This document shows, piece after piece, positions 9,685 through 17,518 of a stretch of DNA of 64,000 nucleotides. Position 1 is the stretch's first letter; every line of letters begins with the position of its first letter. The translations under genes were made by a program, and so were the position numbers. Source of the stretch: GSA-30 sp036384435 (GTDB lineage: Bacteria; Pseudomonadota; Gammaproteobacteria; Xanthomonadales; Rhodanobacteraceae); assembly GCF_036384435.1 (NCBI RefSeq), contig NZ_DASVMI010000166.1:1-64000 (forward strand), given 5' to 3'. The notes beneath the pieces are model-generated. The model was not told where the DNA came from, ran no database searches, and was given only the letters and a program-made list of their open reading frames with translations.

Positions 9685-9701
9685 TTATCGTGCAACGATA
9701 A
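9685..9701 (+). promoter_or_regulatory. Perfect palindrome TTATCGT-GCA-ACGATAA, candidate operator of the DUF2975/YozG operon
   Basis: Two perfect 7-base arms around a 3-base centre, 50-66 bases upstream of the DUF2975 start. A plausible dimer site for the YozG-like regulator encoded by the second gene of the operon. Seen directly; the assignment is inference. Confidence 0.45.
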
Positions 9702-9995
9702 TTTTGATAAATCCGTCCGTTTACGAACGTCCGTCTTCGCCTGGCCGCTTCTACCGGCGCGGCGGCGAGTATTGGCCACCGTCCGGACCCACCTGTGCAT
9801 CCGGCTTACCGGGGCCATGCCCATGAATGGCGGGTGCGATGACGCGCACGGTCACGCGCCGTCTTCAGATGACTAACCTACGTGCCCATGGCGCCCGTTG
9901 CCCTACGAGTGATTCCTGGAAATGGACGCGCAACACTGAAAAATCCTACTGATCACCTGCCAATCAAGCATGCAACCATGGATCGGAGAACCACT
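9702..9995. other. Intergenic stretch, nothing clear
   Basis: No convincing gene lies between the palindrome upstream of DUF2975 and the hairpin region before the secreted protein at 10063. Short open frames here have no codon bias, no ribosome site and no recognisable motif. Confidence 0.5.
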
Positions 9996-10064
9996 ATGAT
10001 CGATCGCTTGAGGAGAATGCCTGGCATTCACGAGCAATGCCAGGATAGGCAGGGAATCGATCAT
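9996..10064 (+). promoter_or_regulatory. Nested inverted repeats enclosing the ribosome site and start codon of the next gene
   Basis: The inner stem CCTGGCATT (10020-10028) and AATGCCAGG (10036-10044) is perfect, with a 7-base loop. The outer arms ATGATCGAT (9996-10004) and ATCGATCAT (10056-10064) are also perfect. The outer right arm overlaps the ATG at 10063, and the likely ribosome site AGGGA lies between the two right arms. If the mRNA folds this way, the start would be partly hidden. Whether it is a regulatory RNA or chance is not known. Confidence 0.45.
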
Positions 10065-10857
10065 GAACATCCGTGGACATCACGCGTCTTTTTTTTTAGG
10101 TTGCCTCATCATCATGGGGGTCGTGCTCACCGCCCCCGCCAGCCGGGCAGCCGAAGTTGACTTCTCCGTTGACTCGTTGCACGCAAGTGGCGCAGAACCG
10201 CATTTGCGCAATCTTCTTGGCTCACATTATCAAGCCTTTGCCGACAACATGACCTCACTGGCCTATGCCGTGAGATTAAAAGACGGTGGCCTTTTTCTAG
10301 ATGGCTGGCGTGACGATCAGCAAAAACACGCTGCGGCATTTGTTCACTACGACGATGGCCGCACGATTGCCGCCTATTACAACCAGGAAGAGGGCAAGAT
10401 CGTTTACGCTGGCGAAGGCACCATCCATCCCGCCATGAGAGTTTGGATACACCGGTTCGCTCCGCCTCTGTATGTTCTTCCTTCCTCGTCCGAACCGCTG
10501 TCACCTCACGAACATAACGAATCCACTGGATCACTGACACCTGAAGACAAGATCGAATTAAAAAAGGTCGCCATGTCCATTTGGCCAGGAGAAGTCTCCA
10601 AGAACTGGGAGATGAACGAGGCCGCAGGAGATATTCTGGGCACCGTAACAAAGCACATCATGGATTGTTCATCAGCATTCAGTTTGGTGCCAAAACCAGT
10701 TGGCTGGGTGCCCGGCTGGCTATACGTAGCAAAAACATCTGCCGCCATTGTGGCCTATGTTGCAGGGGTTTCTAAAAATCGCGTTTACAGCATTTGCGTA
10801 ACCACCGCCGCCAGCAAATGGCGAACAGATATCGAACTTGCGGCCATAGGAATCTGA
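10063..10857 (+). CDS. Secreted protein of unknown function
   Basis: A 264-residue protein I do not recognise. Residues 1-29 form a Sec signal peptide (hydrophobic core FFLGCLIIMGVVLTAPAS, likely cleavage after SRAA). The mature part has no visible enzymatic motif. A hydrophobic stretch near residues 223-236 and two Cys (in MDCSS and SICVTT) could give one disulfide. The ribosome site AGGGA lies 8 bases before the ATG inside a predicted mRNA structure. The base composition is more AT-rich than its neighbours, which may point to transfer. Confidence 0.65.
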   Translation: MNIRGHHASFFLGCLIIMGVVLTAPASRAAEVDFSVDSLHASGAEPHLRNLLGSHYQAFADNMTSLAYAVRLKDGGLFLDGWRDDQQKHAAAFVHYDDGRTIAAYYNQEEGKIVYAGEGTIHPAMRVWIHRFAPPLYVLPSSSEPLSPHEHNESTGSLTPEDKIELKKVAMSIWPGEVSKNWEMNEAAGDILGTVTKHIMDCSSAFSLVPKPVGWVPGWLYVAKTSAAIVAYVAGVSKNRVYSICVTTAASKWRTDIELAAIGI

Positions 10858-11025
10858 CACCCGTTTTAAATGCATGTGGCAATCAGAGGTCGATCCAGAT
10901 GATCGTCACACCACAAGCGAGCTATCCCATAGAAGAAAAGTCAGACAGACACTGCATCGCGTTCGATCAGGCCGAGAATCAGCAAATGATGGCCAGAGAC
11001 CCGGCCACTTTCCACGGATCGGGCT

Positions 11026-11247
11026 TCAACGCAAATAGCTCCGCAAAACAGCCATGACTGGCTCAAGTTCACATAACGCCGCGGGATTGCTCGCAGCCAC
11101 ATGCTCGCGCAGGTGCCCCTCCAGAAGCTGACTCATCAGGCCCTGTACCGCACCACGAATCGAGGCGGCCTGTTGCAGCACGGTATCGCAGTCCACATCG
11201 CTTTCCAGCGCCTTTTCCAGTGAAGCGACCTGGCCGCCGATGCGGCG
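11026..11247 (-). pseudogene. CsoR/FrmR/RcnR-family metal- or formaldehyde-sensing repressor, 3' remnant
   Basis: The frame reads RRIGGQVASLEKALESDVDC, then AASIRGAVQGLMSQLLEGH and LREHV, and ends MAVLRSYLR. This matches the C-terminal ~73 residues of FrmR/RcnR-type repressors, including the conserved Cys and the GH..EH metal-ligand region. The N-terminal helix start, which carries the first metal ligand or N-terminal His/Pro, is missing: upstream the frame runs into sequence antisense to a DmeF-like remnant. The break lies near 11240-11247. Probably non-functional. Confidence 0.75.
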
Positions 11248-11448
11248 ATCAGCGACCTGCATGTGTGGCGCGTCGGCAAGGGACGCTACGCCTGTATCCT
11301 GAGCCTGGTTAGCAGCAAGCCGCTGACGCCGGCGATCGTGCGCGGCTATCTGGCCATCCATGAGGAACTGGCGCACGTCACCGTTGAGATCGTGCAGGCC
11401 GGTGCGCCACAAATGGTGTTTTTCCCGCGCACGCAAGGCGCGTCGTAA
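11233..11448 (+). pseudogene. DmeF-like cation diffusion facilitator, C-terminal remnant
   Basis: The frame reads DAAISDLHVWRVGKGRYACI, then LAIHEELAHVTVEI, before a stop at 11446-11448. This is the cytoplasmic C-terminal domain end of CDF exporters of the DmeF/CzcD type. The six membrane helices and the rest of the 5' part (about 250 residues) are absent; an in-frame stop lies at 11221. It is joined head to head with the FrmR-like remnant, which is normally a divergent or neighbouring regulator of such exporters. Confidence 0.7.
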
Positions 11449-11624
11449 GGAGCTGGAGATTCTTTCATCGAGGTCATCTCGCGGTACGGACCGGCGCGCA
11501 AAGCCCCAACCGCCTGGCCAAGGCGTGGTGGCATGCGCCATTTCTCAGTGCCGAAGGCTTGCTGCCCCGTATCTTCGGCATCGTGCTGATGGTCGCGACC
11601 GCCAACACGGCGTAGCCTTGCAGG

Positions 11625-12170
11625 ATGATCGATTCACAAAACATGTGCGCCTTGGTGGTCATGGGCGTTTCCGGCTGCGGAAAATCCAGCGTGGCCCGTG
11701 CCGTGAGCCAGCGCACCGGTGCCTACTTCATCGAGGGTGATGCATGGCACCCCGATGCGAACATTCGCAAGATGAGCGCAGCTATCCCGCTGGATGACGA
11801 TGACCGCCAGGGCTGGCTGCAACGCCTGGGTGAAGAAACCGCGCATCGGGTCGCCGCTGGGACGCCCGTCATCCTGGCGTGCTCAGCACTCAAACATCGT
11901 TATCGCGAACTGCTGCGCCGGGCAGTATCCCGGTTGGGCTTCGTCTACCTGGATATCGCGCCCGCCGCCGCCACGGCACGTGTCACCCATCGTCCTGGCC
12001 ATTTCATGCCCGCGACCCTGATAGAAAGTCAGTTCCACGATCTGGAGCCACCTTCAGGCGAGCCGCGCGTATTGACCTTGACGGCCACCGATCCGCTCAA
12101 CAGCCTTGCCGACCAGATCACTGCCTGGTGGCAACTACCCGATTTTGATTATCCGGTTTGTCACAAGTAG
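11625..12170 (+). CDS. gntK: Gluconokinase
   Basis: A 181-residue P-loop kinase of normal GntK length that phosphorylates D-gluconate to 6-phosphogluconate with ATP in the cytoplasm. Walker A is GVSGCGKSS (about residues 14-22). FIEGDAWHPDANIRKMSAAIPLDD follows the GntK pattern for gluconate and lid residues, the CSALKHRYR motif is present, and RPGHFMPATLIESQ with DLEPP is the family signature near residues 130-145. A second Met at residue 7 is an alternative start. It is monocistronic here; no gluconate permease or gnt regulator is adjacent. Confidence 0.93.
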   Translation: MIDSQNMCALVVMGVSGCGKSSVARAVSQRTGAYFIEGDAWHPDANIRKMSAAIPLDDDDRQGWLQRLGEETAHRVAAGTPVILACSALKHRYRELLRRAVSRLGFVYLDIAPAAATARVTHRPGHFMPATLIESQFHDLEPPSGEPRVLTLTATDPLNSLADQITAWWQLPDFDYPVCHK

Positions 12171-12240
12171 CATGATTCAGGCTTCCGTATGGGTCCATGC
12201 GGCCCCATCCAGCGTTCGGTCAAGCGACTAGGGGACAATC

Positions 12241-13031
12241 ATGGAAAAGACCCAGGCATCACCAGGCCAGGCACAACACCAGGTTGCCGCGGCCGATGGA
12301 ATGGGAGTCGCGATCGCCTCCCCGGCAGGCGGCCAGATCGCTCAATTGCAGAGCCTCGCCGACCGCCATCCACAGGCACAGCGATTCGATCACGTACGCG
12401 GGCAGGCGAACAACAGTACCCAGGCCATTGCCCAGCGCCAGGCAATGCACGCCATTGAGCACAGCCCGCGCATGGTCGCCCAGGCCAAGGCCGCACCTGG
12501 CATGCCCCAAGGCCACGGTGTGATCATGATGAAAAAGACGCTGCGCTTGCCGAACTCAAACCCAAGGAAGCAGGCTGGACCGCCACCAAGATCATCAAGC
12601 CCAAGAATGGCAGCAAGGGAATCTTCCGGTTTCCCATGAAAGGCGACAACATCGATACGTTCGTCGGCGCGAACAGCGTGCCATCGGGGCTCACCATTCC
12701 CTCGGAACACGCCGATGCCCAGAACCCAGGGAATCTGCATGTTGCGGTGGGTGATCATGACCTGTCAGGTAGCAAGTCCGGCGTCGATGCACTAAGCGCC
12801 TCCGACATTGCAAGTGGTAGTCGCGCACTGCATTTCCGACATGGTGATCAGTCCAATGGCAATCCTTCTCGTACAAATAGCCTGACCTGGCATCACAAGG
12901 CCAAGTTTGGTCACATGGAACTCATCGACATGAATGTGCACGGCGCGTTCTGGCATTACGGAGGCATCGCAGGCTGGAGCGCCAGCGAGCACAAGACCAC
13001 CGATGGCGATGACGACGGCGAGACTTCTTGA
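12241..13031 (+). pseudogene. Unknown protein encoded in two frames (possible -1 frameshift at G_AAA_AAG)
   Basis: The first frame starts at 12241 with a good AGGGGA ribosome site. It carries a low-complexity part with IAQLQSLADRHPQAQR and MHAIEHSPRMVAQ, like the repeats in some DUF4157/effector-type proteins. The coding-like sequence then moves to the -1 frame, giving DAALAELKPKEAGWTATKII and on to a Gly/His/Asp-rich C terminus (FRFPMKGDNIDTFVGANSVP; MNVHGAFWHYGGIAGW) ending at 13031. The switch falls near 12519-12540, and G_AAA_AAG, a heptamer able to slip -1, lies exactly in register at 12531-12537. Without the shift the first frame ends at 12639. Mutation, sequencing error or programmed shift cannot be told apart here. 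Confidence 0.5.
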
Positions 13032-13308
13032 TCCGCTTTTTTGCTCCTGACCAGAGAGTGGTGCCACAAAACCGTGGCGTCCAAGCGTGGCAAAAGGTCG
13101 CTCTCATGGTCTCGAACTCTCCGGCAACGAGGCAGGCGAGCTCTGGCCAGCGCTTGATGCTTGCGGTGACCCATGAGGCATCAAATGTCATGTCTTGTAA
13201 CCGGTGACTTTGCAGGTTGATTACGGAGACCGCCCCGCCACTTGATTGATTAGTGGATGATTTAAATAAAAAAATGCCAATCGCTGCACATCGTCAGTCA
13301 ACAGGCTA
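13032..13308. other. Intergenic region before the siderophore operon
   Basis: About 280 bases that become clearly AT-rich after 13230. I see no convincing gene; a short minus-strand open frame (13191-12922) has no recognisable motif. The right end should hold the promoter of the siderophore operon. Confidence 0.5.
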
Positions 13309-13330
13309 TTGCGATTGATTCTCATTTTTA
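13309..13330 (+). promoter_or_regulatory. Fur box upstream of the siderophore operon
   Basis: The sequence TTGCGATTGATTCTCATTTT matches the Fur operator style (GATAATGATAATCATTATC-like, with the typical GATTCTCATTT core). It lies 36-57 bases before the first gene of an NIS siderophore/TonB-receptor operon, so iron-dependent repression is expected. Confidence 0.75.
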
Positions 13331-13365
13331 TATGATGTGCGCTCCTTGTCTGTCGATCGCACACG

Positions 13366-14103
13366 ATGTCCTGCCAAGTCGGGCTACTGAACTCAGTACC
13401 CTCGCCCCTGCTCTGCGAGATGATCGGTGCTGCCGGCTACCAGTTCGTCATACTGGATCTGGAGCATGTGCTGGTATCACCGTCCGACCTTCAGCACTGC
13501 ATCCGTGCATGTGAGCTGGGCGGCTGCGAAGCATGGGTCCGCGTTCCGGAAGCCGATGCGAAACTGATCGGCCGGGTACTGGATGCTGGAGCGCGAGGCG
13601 TCGTGCTGCCACAGGTGGAAAGCGCCGACACGGTGCGCCGCGCGGTTGCAGCGGCACACTTTCCGCCGTTCGGCAAACGTGGCATCACGGGTGGCCGAGT
13701 CACCGGTTTCGGCCGCGTGCCACTCACCGACTACATCGCTCAATCGCGTGACTCCATTCGCGTCGTTGCAATGATTGAAAGCCGTGCCGGCCTGGAGGCC
13801 CTGCCGCAGATCCTGGCGGTGCCGGGTCTCAGCCTGATCCTGGAAGGCGCGCTCGATCTCGCGCTCGACCTGAACCTGGGACCGCAACCGCTGCACTCGC
13901 GGGTGTGGGATGCCCTGCTCGAGATGGCCGCGCTCTGCGACAGCGTCGGCATCCCGTTCTGTGCCAATCCTCGTACACCCGAGCAACGCACCTACTGGCT
14001 GGGGCGCGATCCACGCTGGCTGCTTGCCGGTGAGGATCGTGGGCTTTTGCTTGCCGCGCTGCGTGAACGCCGACGCGAATTACAGATTTCGTTGCAACCT
14101 TGA
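13366..14103 (+). CDS. SbnG-like citrate synthase / HpcH-HpaI aldolase-family protein of the siderophore operon
   Basis: A 245-residue TIM-barrel protein of the HpcH/HpaI family. In staphyloferrin B synthesis SbnG, of this fold, makes citrate from oxaloacetate and acetyl-CoA for siderophore assembly. Family residues are visible: His34 in LDLEHVLV, Arg59 in WVRVPE, Glu138 in AMIESRAG and Asp164 in GALDLALDL. Their spacing is close to SbnG and HpaI. It is the first gene after a Fur box and lies 19 bases before the TonB receptor, so local supply of citrate for the carboxylate siderophore is the likely role. The N terminus is about a dozen residues shorter than in SbnG; an in-frame stop at 13333 rules out a longer ATG start. 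Confidence 0.8.
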   Translation: MSCQVGLLNSVPSPLLCEMIGAAGYQFVILDLEHVLVSPSDLQHCIRACELGGCEAWVRVPEADAKLIGRVLDAGARGVVLPQVESADTVRRAVAAAHFPPFGKRGITGGRVTGFGRVPLTDYIAQSRDSIRVVAMIESRAGLEALPQILAVPGLSLILEGALDLALDLNLGPQPLHSRVWDALLEMAALCDSVGIPFCANPRTPEQRTYWLGRDPRWLLAGEDRGLLLAALRERRRELQISLQP

Positions 14104-14122
14104 CTGCCTGAAGGATCCATCC

Positions 14123-16222
14123 GTGCGTGCGACACCCCGTCCCCTTTTGTTGAGCCTTGCCATCGGCTGCGCGTTGCTCACTGCCAGCCTCCATGCCGAG
14201 GATGCCGACCAGAAGAACCCGCATGACCTGCAGGCGATCACTGTGCAGGGCAATGTGCTGGGCGCTTCGAAAACCGGAGACGTGCGCACCTATGCCGGTA
14301 GCCGGCAGGTCATCTCGCGCAAGGACCTTGATACAAGCGCCTATCGATCCATCGATGATGCACTCCAGCATGTACCGGGCATCAAGATTTTTGACGAAAC
14401 CGGCACCGGCGTACTGCCACAGATCATGCTGCGCGGCCTATACGAAAGCCGCTCAGGTCGCGTGCAGGTGCTTGAAGATGGCATTCCCATGTCGCTGGCG
14501 CCTTATGGACAGACCAGCCTCTCGCTTTTCCCTGTCACCATGAACCAGATCGACCGCATCGACATCGTGCGCGGCGGCGCGGCAGTGCAATACGGACCGA
14601 ACAACGTCGGCGGCGTGATCAATCTGGTCAGCAAGCCCATCCCCGACATCTGGACCACCACACTGGGTGAAAAGATCACGGCTGGCGGTGCCGGCAAATT
14701 CCTCAAGGACACCACGGTCAGCACCGGCGGCTATCTCACCGCCAATTTCGGCATGCAACTGGATGCCGATTGGCTCAAGGGCCAGTACTGGCGCGACCAC
14801 AGCGACACCGACGTGAAGAACGTGCGCCTGCGCACCGAATGGTGGCTCTCCGAAGACAAGGTACTGAAGGCTCAAATCGGCCGCTACGTGGCAAACATGG
14901 ACCTGGCCGGCGCCTTGTCCGTACACGACTATCAGGTCGACCCACGCCAGGCCACGCGTCCGCTCGATCAATTTACCGGTCGCAGCACACGCAGCGCGCT
15001 CACCTATCAGCAGGACCTGGGAGCCTGGGGCCCGTTCGATCGGTCCCAGTTCGACTGGACCAGCTTCGGCTCGGAGAGCTCGCGCAACTTCATCGTCGGC
15101 ATGCGCCGTGCCTCGACCGAAACCTGGCGCTCGGACCTGCCACCCCAACTGCTGCAGAGCGCTCCGCGTGGCTTCAGTGTCTACGGCACGGAACCGAAGC
15201 TGTCCCTGCACATCGATAACGGCACCGTGTCGCAGCAATGGATGCTCGGCATGCGTGCCGAGCGCGAGGACATCGACTTCCTGGTCGGCAACACCGGCCT
15301 GGATAACGGCCTGTATACCCTCGTGCGCGACTGGAAGTTCAAGGACCGCGCCTACGCCGCTTATGTCAGCGACGCCATCGGCCTGTTCGACAATCGCCTT
15401 ACCATTACACCAGGCGTACGCTACGAACACCTGGACTCCAGCTATCACGACCTGGTCAGCGGCAAGACCACGCAGAACAATATTCGCAACGGCCTGCCGG
15501 GCCTGACCATCGGTTACAAGCTGACTCCCCAATGGTATATCTATGCCGACGCGCAGCGCTCGCTACGTGCGCCGCAGGTGACGCAGATCGTCTTTGGCGA
15601 CAACCTCGATTCGGAGCTGGCCTGGAACTACGAAGCCGGCTTCCGCTTCCTGCCAAGTGAAGGAACCAGCCTGAACATCGATGCGTATCGCATCGACTTC
15701 GACAACCAGATCGCCCTGGACAACACCACGCGCACCTACGGTAATCTGGGTAAAACGCGCCACCAGGGTGTGGAAGCGCAATTCGAATGGAGCCCGCTGG
15801 CTGGACTGAAGCTCGATGCCGGCTATGCCTACCTGGACGCCACCCAGGAATCAGGGCAATACGAAGGGCTGCGCGTGCCCTATACCTCGCGCAACCAGTA
15901 CAACCTCTCCGCTTCCTACGAGTTGGGCCAGACCACCTTCGTCGCCAACGGTTACTACTTCAGCAAGGCCTTCACCGATGCGGCCAATACGCCGGTGGAA
16001 AACGCCATCGCCTCGGTCGGCCCGCTGCCTTCGTACACGGTCTGGAATGCACAGGTCACCCACACGTTCATGCACGTCAACGGCAGCACGCTCAAAGGCT
16101 CGCTGGCGGTCAACAACCTGTTTGACCATCGCTATTACTTCCGCGGCATCGATACCAGTCCATGGGGCCGCGAACCGGCGCCGGGACGCACTTTCTCGGC
16201 AGGTGTCGAACTGACGTTCTGA
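14123..16222 (+). CDS. TonB-dependent ferric siderophore receptor (FecA-like)
   Basis: A 699-residue outer-membrane receptor. The GTG at 14123 follows AAGGA by seven bases and opens a signal peptide (LLLSLAIGCALLTASLHA, cleaved before EDADQ). A TonB-box-like segment DLQAITVQG lies near residue 40. The plug domain includes QVISRKDLDTSAYRSIDDAL and IVRGGAAVQYGPNNVGGVIN. A 22-strand-type barrel follows and ends in the expected terminal Phe (GVELTF). The open frame extends upstream to 13910 but overlaps the preceding gene and lacks a signal. It imports the ferric form of the siderophore made by the following genes. No transcriptional-signalling extension is seen. Confidence 0.93.
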   Translation: MRATPRPLLLSLAIGCALLTASLHAEDADQKNPHDLQAITVQGNVLGASKTGDVRTYAGSRQVISRKDLDTSAYRSIDDALQHVPGIKIFDETGTGVLPQIMLRGLYESRSGRVQVLEDGIPMSLAPYGQTSLSLFPVTMNQIDRIDIVRGGAAVQYGPNNVGGVINLVSKPIPDIWTTTLGEKITAGGAGKFLKDTTVSTGGYLTANFGMQLDADWLKGQYWRDHSDTDVKNVRLRTEWWLSEDKVLKAQIGRYVANMDLAGALSVHDYQVDPRQATRPLDQFTGRSTRSALTYQQDLGAWGPFDRSQFDWTSFGSESSRNFIVGMRRASTETWRSDLPPQLLQSAPRGFSVYGTEPKLSLHIDNGTVSQQWMLGMRAEREDIDFLVGNTGLDNGLYTLVRDWKFKDRAYAAYVSDAIGLFDNRLTITPGVRYEHLDSSYHDLVSGKTTQNNIRNGLPGLTIGYKLTPQWYIYADAQRSLRAPQVTQIVFGDNLDSELAWNYEAGFRFLPSEGTSLNIDAYRIDFDNQIALDNTTRTYGNLGKTRHQGVEAQFEWSPLAGLKLDAGYAYLDATQESGQYEGLRVPYTSRNQYNLSASYELGQTTFVANGYYFSKAFTDAANTPVENAIASVGPLPSYTVWNAQVTHTFMHVNGSTLKGSLAVNNLFDHRYYFRGIDTSPWGREPAPGRTFSAGVELTF

Positions 16223-16230
16223 TGCCCGGC

Positions 16231-16267
16231 CTCCGTGCCGCGCGCGTCCCCGGCGCGCGGCACGGAG
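16231..16267 (+). promoter_or_regulatory. Strong intra-operon hairpin (15-bp perfect stem)
   Basis: CTCCGTGCCGCGCGC (16231-16245) pairs perfectly with GCGCGCGGCACGGAG (16253-16267) across a 7-base loop, between the receptor and biosynthesis genes. No U-tract follows, so it looks more like an mRNA stability or processing element, or a partial attenuator, than a full terminator. Its right arm covers the GGAG upstream of an alternative GTG start at 16274. Confidence 0.65.
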
Positions 16268-16303
16268 CACAACGTGAATCCCCCTCACAAGGTGAAACTG
16301 GTC

Positions 16304-17518
16304 ATGGATACTTCCCCGCTGGTCATCCTCACCCACGTGTGTCATCCCGCCGTCACCGACGGCTTTCTCCCGGCAGCCCACCGCCTGGGCCTGCCCACCG
16401 TGATCCTTACCGATCATCGCTTCGATCACCTGAAATATTTCGACGCGCATCCGGACGACGCGCCGCGGCAAGTCATCGAGTGCGACGTATTCAATCCACT
16501 GGCCGTGATCGACGCCGTACGCAGTGCCGGTATCAGGCCTGCCGGGGTATTTTCCAACAGCGATCATTTGCAGACATCCACTGCACTGGTGGCCGAAGCG
16601 TTCGGCCTGCCAGGCAAGGATTGGCATGTCTGCTATGCCGCCAAGAACAAGGCCGTCATGCGCGAGCGCATGCGTGAACGCGGTTTGCCTACGCCCTGGT
16701 TCCACAGCCTGGCCACGGGCGACGATCTGCCTGCGGACATCCCCTGGCCCGTGGTTGCCAAACCGCGCGAAGGCGTGGCGAGCATGGATGTCAGCCTCTG
16801 CATGGATCAAATCGCGCTGGAAGACCATCTTTCTGGTTTCTGGCAACGGCACCCGGGACGAGCCGTACTGTTGGAGGCGTTTCTTGATGGCCCGTTGTTC
16901 ACGCTCGAAACGATCGGCGATGGCGAACACGTCCAGGCTATCGGCGGTTTCGACGTCACGCTCTGCGATCCGCCACATTTCATCGAACTGGAAGCGCGCT
17001 GGAACGGTTCCGCCGTCATCCAGGGACGCATCGAGGCGCTGGCGCAGATACGCGCGTTCGGCATAGGCCTCGGCATCTGCCACAGCGAATTCATCCTTAC
17101 GGCCCATGGCCCCGTCCTGGTTGAAATCAACTATCGCAGCATCGGTGACGGACGCGAATTCATGCTCGACCGCATGCATGGCGGCCGCTGGTTCGAAACC
17201 ATCCTCGCTCCGCACCTGGGCCGGCCTTTGGACCTGCCCGATGCACTGCGACCGCATGCGATGGTTCGCTACATGGTGGCTCGTGAAGAAGGCCGGTTGG
17301 CGACGGCAAGCGGAAGTCAATCAGACATCGACACGCGCTGGTCCGCCGACTATCGCGCGCTTCGGCACCCAGGTGATGAGATAAAGCTGTCCTTCTCGAA
17401 CAAGGACTACCTGGGCATGCTCAACATCGTCGCCGACGACGAGCACGCGTTGTTCGAAGGCCTGGATCGCCTGCAATCGGGCCTGCGCTGGGAGTGGGCG
17501 AACGGGGCTGGCGCATGA
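16304..17518 (+). CDS. ATP-grasp ligase of NIS siderophore synthesis (PvsA-like)
   Basis: A 404-residue ATP-grasp protein. PWPVVAKPREGVASMD (near residue 150) is the nucleotide-binding strand and loop, and PVLVEINYRSIGDG (about residues 270-283) is the Mg-binding motif. In vibrioferrin synthesis the equivalent PvsA is thought to couple the amino-acid part to the carboxylate backbone. The ATG at 16304 has AAGGTGA eight bases upstream and gives the family-like start LVILTHVCHPAVTDGF. A GTG at 16274 is possible, but its ribosome site lies in a strong hairpin. The stop overlaps the next ATG (ATGA). Confidence 0.85.
   Translation: MDTSPLVILTHVCHPAVTDGFLPAAHRLGLPTVILTDHRFDHLKYFDAHPDDAPRQVIECDVFNPLAVIDAVRSAGIRPAGVFSNSDHLQTSTALVAEAFGLPGKDWHVCYAAKNKAVMRERMRERGLPTPWFHSLATGDDLPADIPWPVVAKPREGVASMDVSLCMDQIALEDHLSGFWQRHPGRAVLLEAFLDGPLFTLETIGDGEHVQAIGGFDVTLCDPPHFIELEARWNGSAVIQGRIEALAQIRAFGIGLGICHSEFILTAHGPVLVEINYRSIGDGREFMLDRMHGGRWFETILAPHLGRPLDLPDALRPHAMVRYMVAREEGRLATASGSQSDIDTRWSADYRALRHPGDEIKLSFSNKDYLGMLNIVADDEHALFEGLDRLQSGLRWEWANGAGA

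Noticed and set aside
9695..9713. ACGATAATTTTGATAAATC looks slightly like a Fur box
   Set aside because: Only one half is good, no iron gene is adjacent, and the stronger signal here is the perfect TTATCGT/ACGATAA dyad.
12922..13191. Minus-strand frame between the split gene and the Fur box
   Set aside because: No motif, and its 3' part overlaps the split gene antisense.
13910..14122. N-terminal extension of the TonB receptor frame
   Set aside because: It overlaps the preceding gene in another frame and has no signal peptide; the GTG at 14123 with AAGGA gives a normal signal sequence.
14453..15532. A 359-residue minus-strand open frame
   Set aside because: Antisense to the TonB receptor; no recognisable motif.
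15851..17320. A 489-residue minus-strand open frame
   Set aside because: Antisense to the TonB receptor and ATP-grasp genes; a product of high GC third-position bias.
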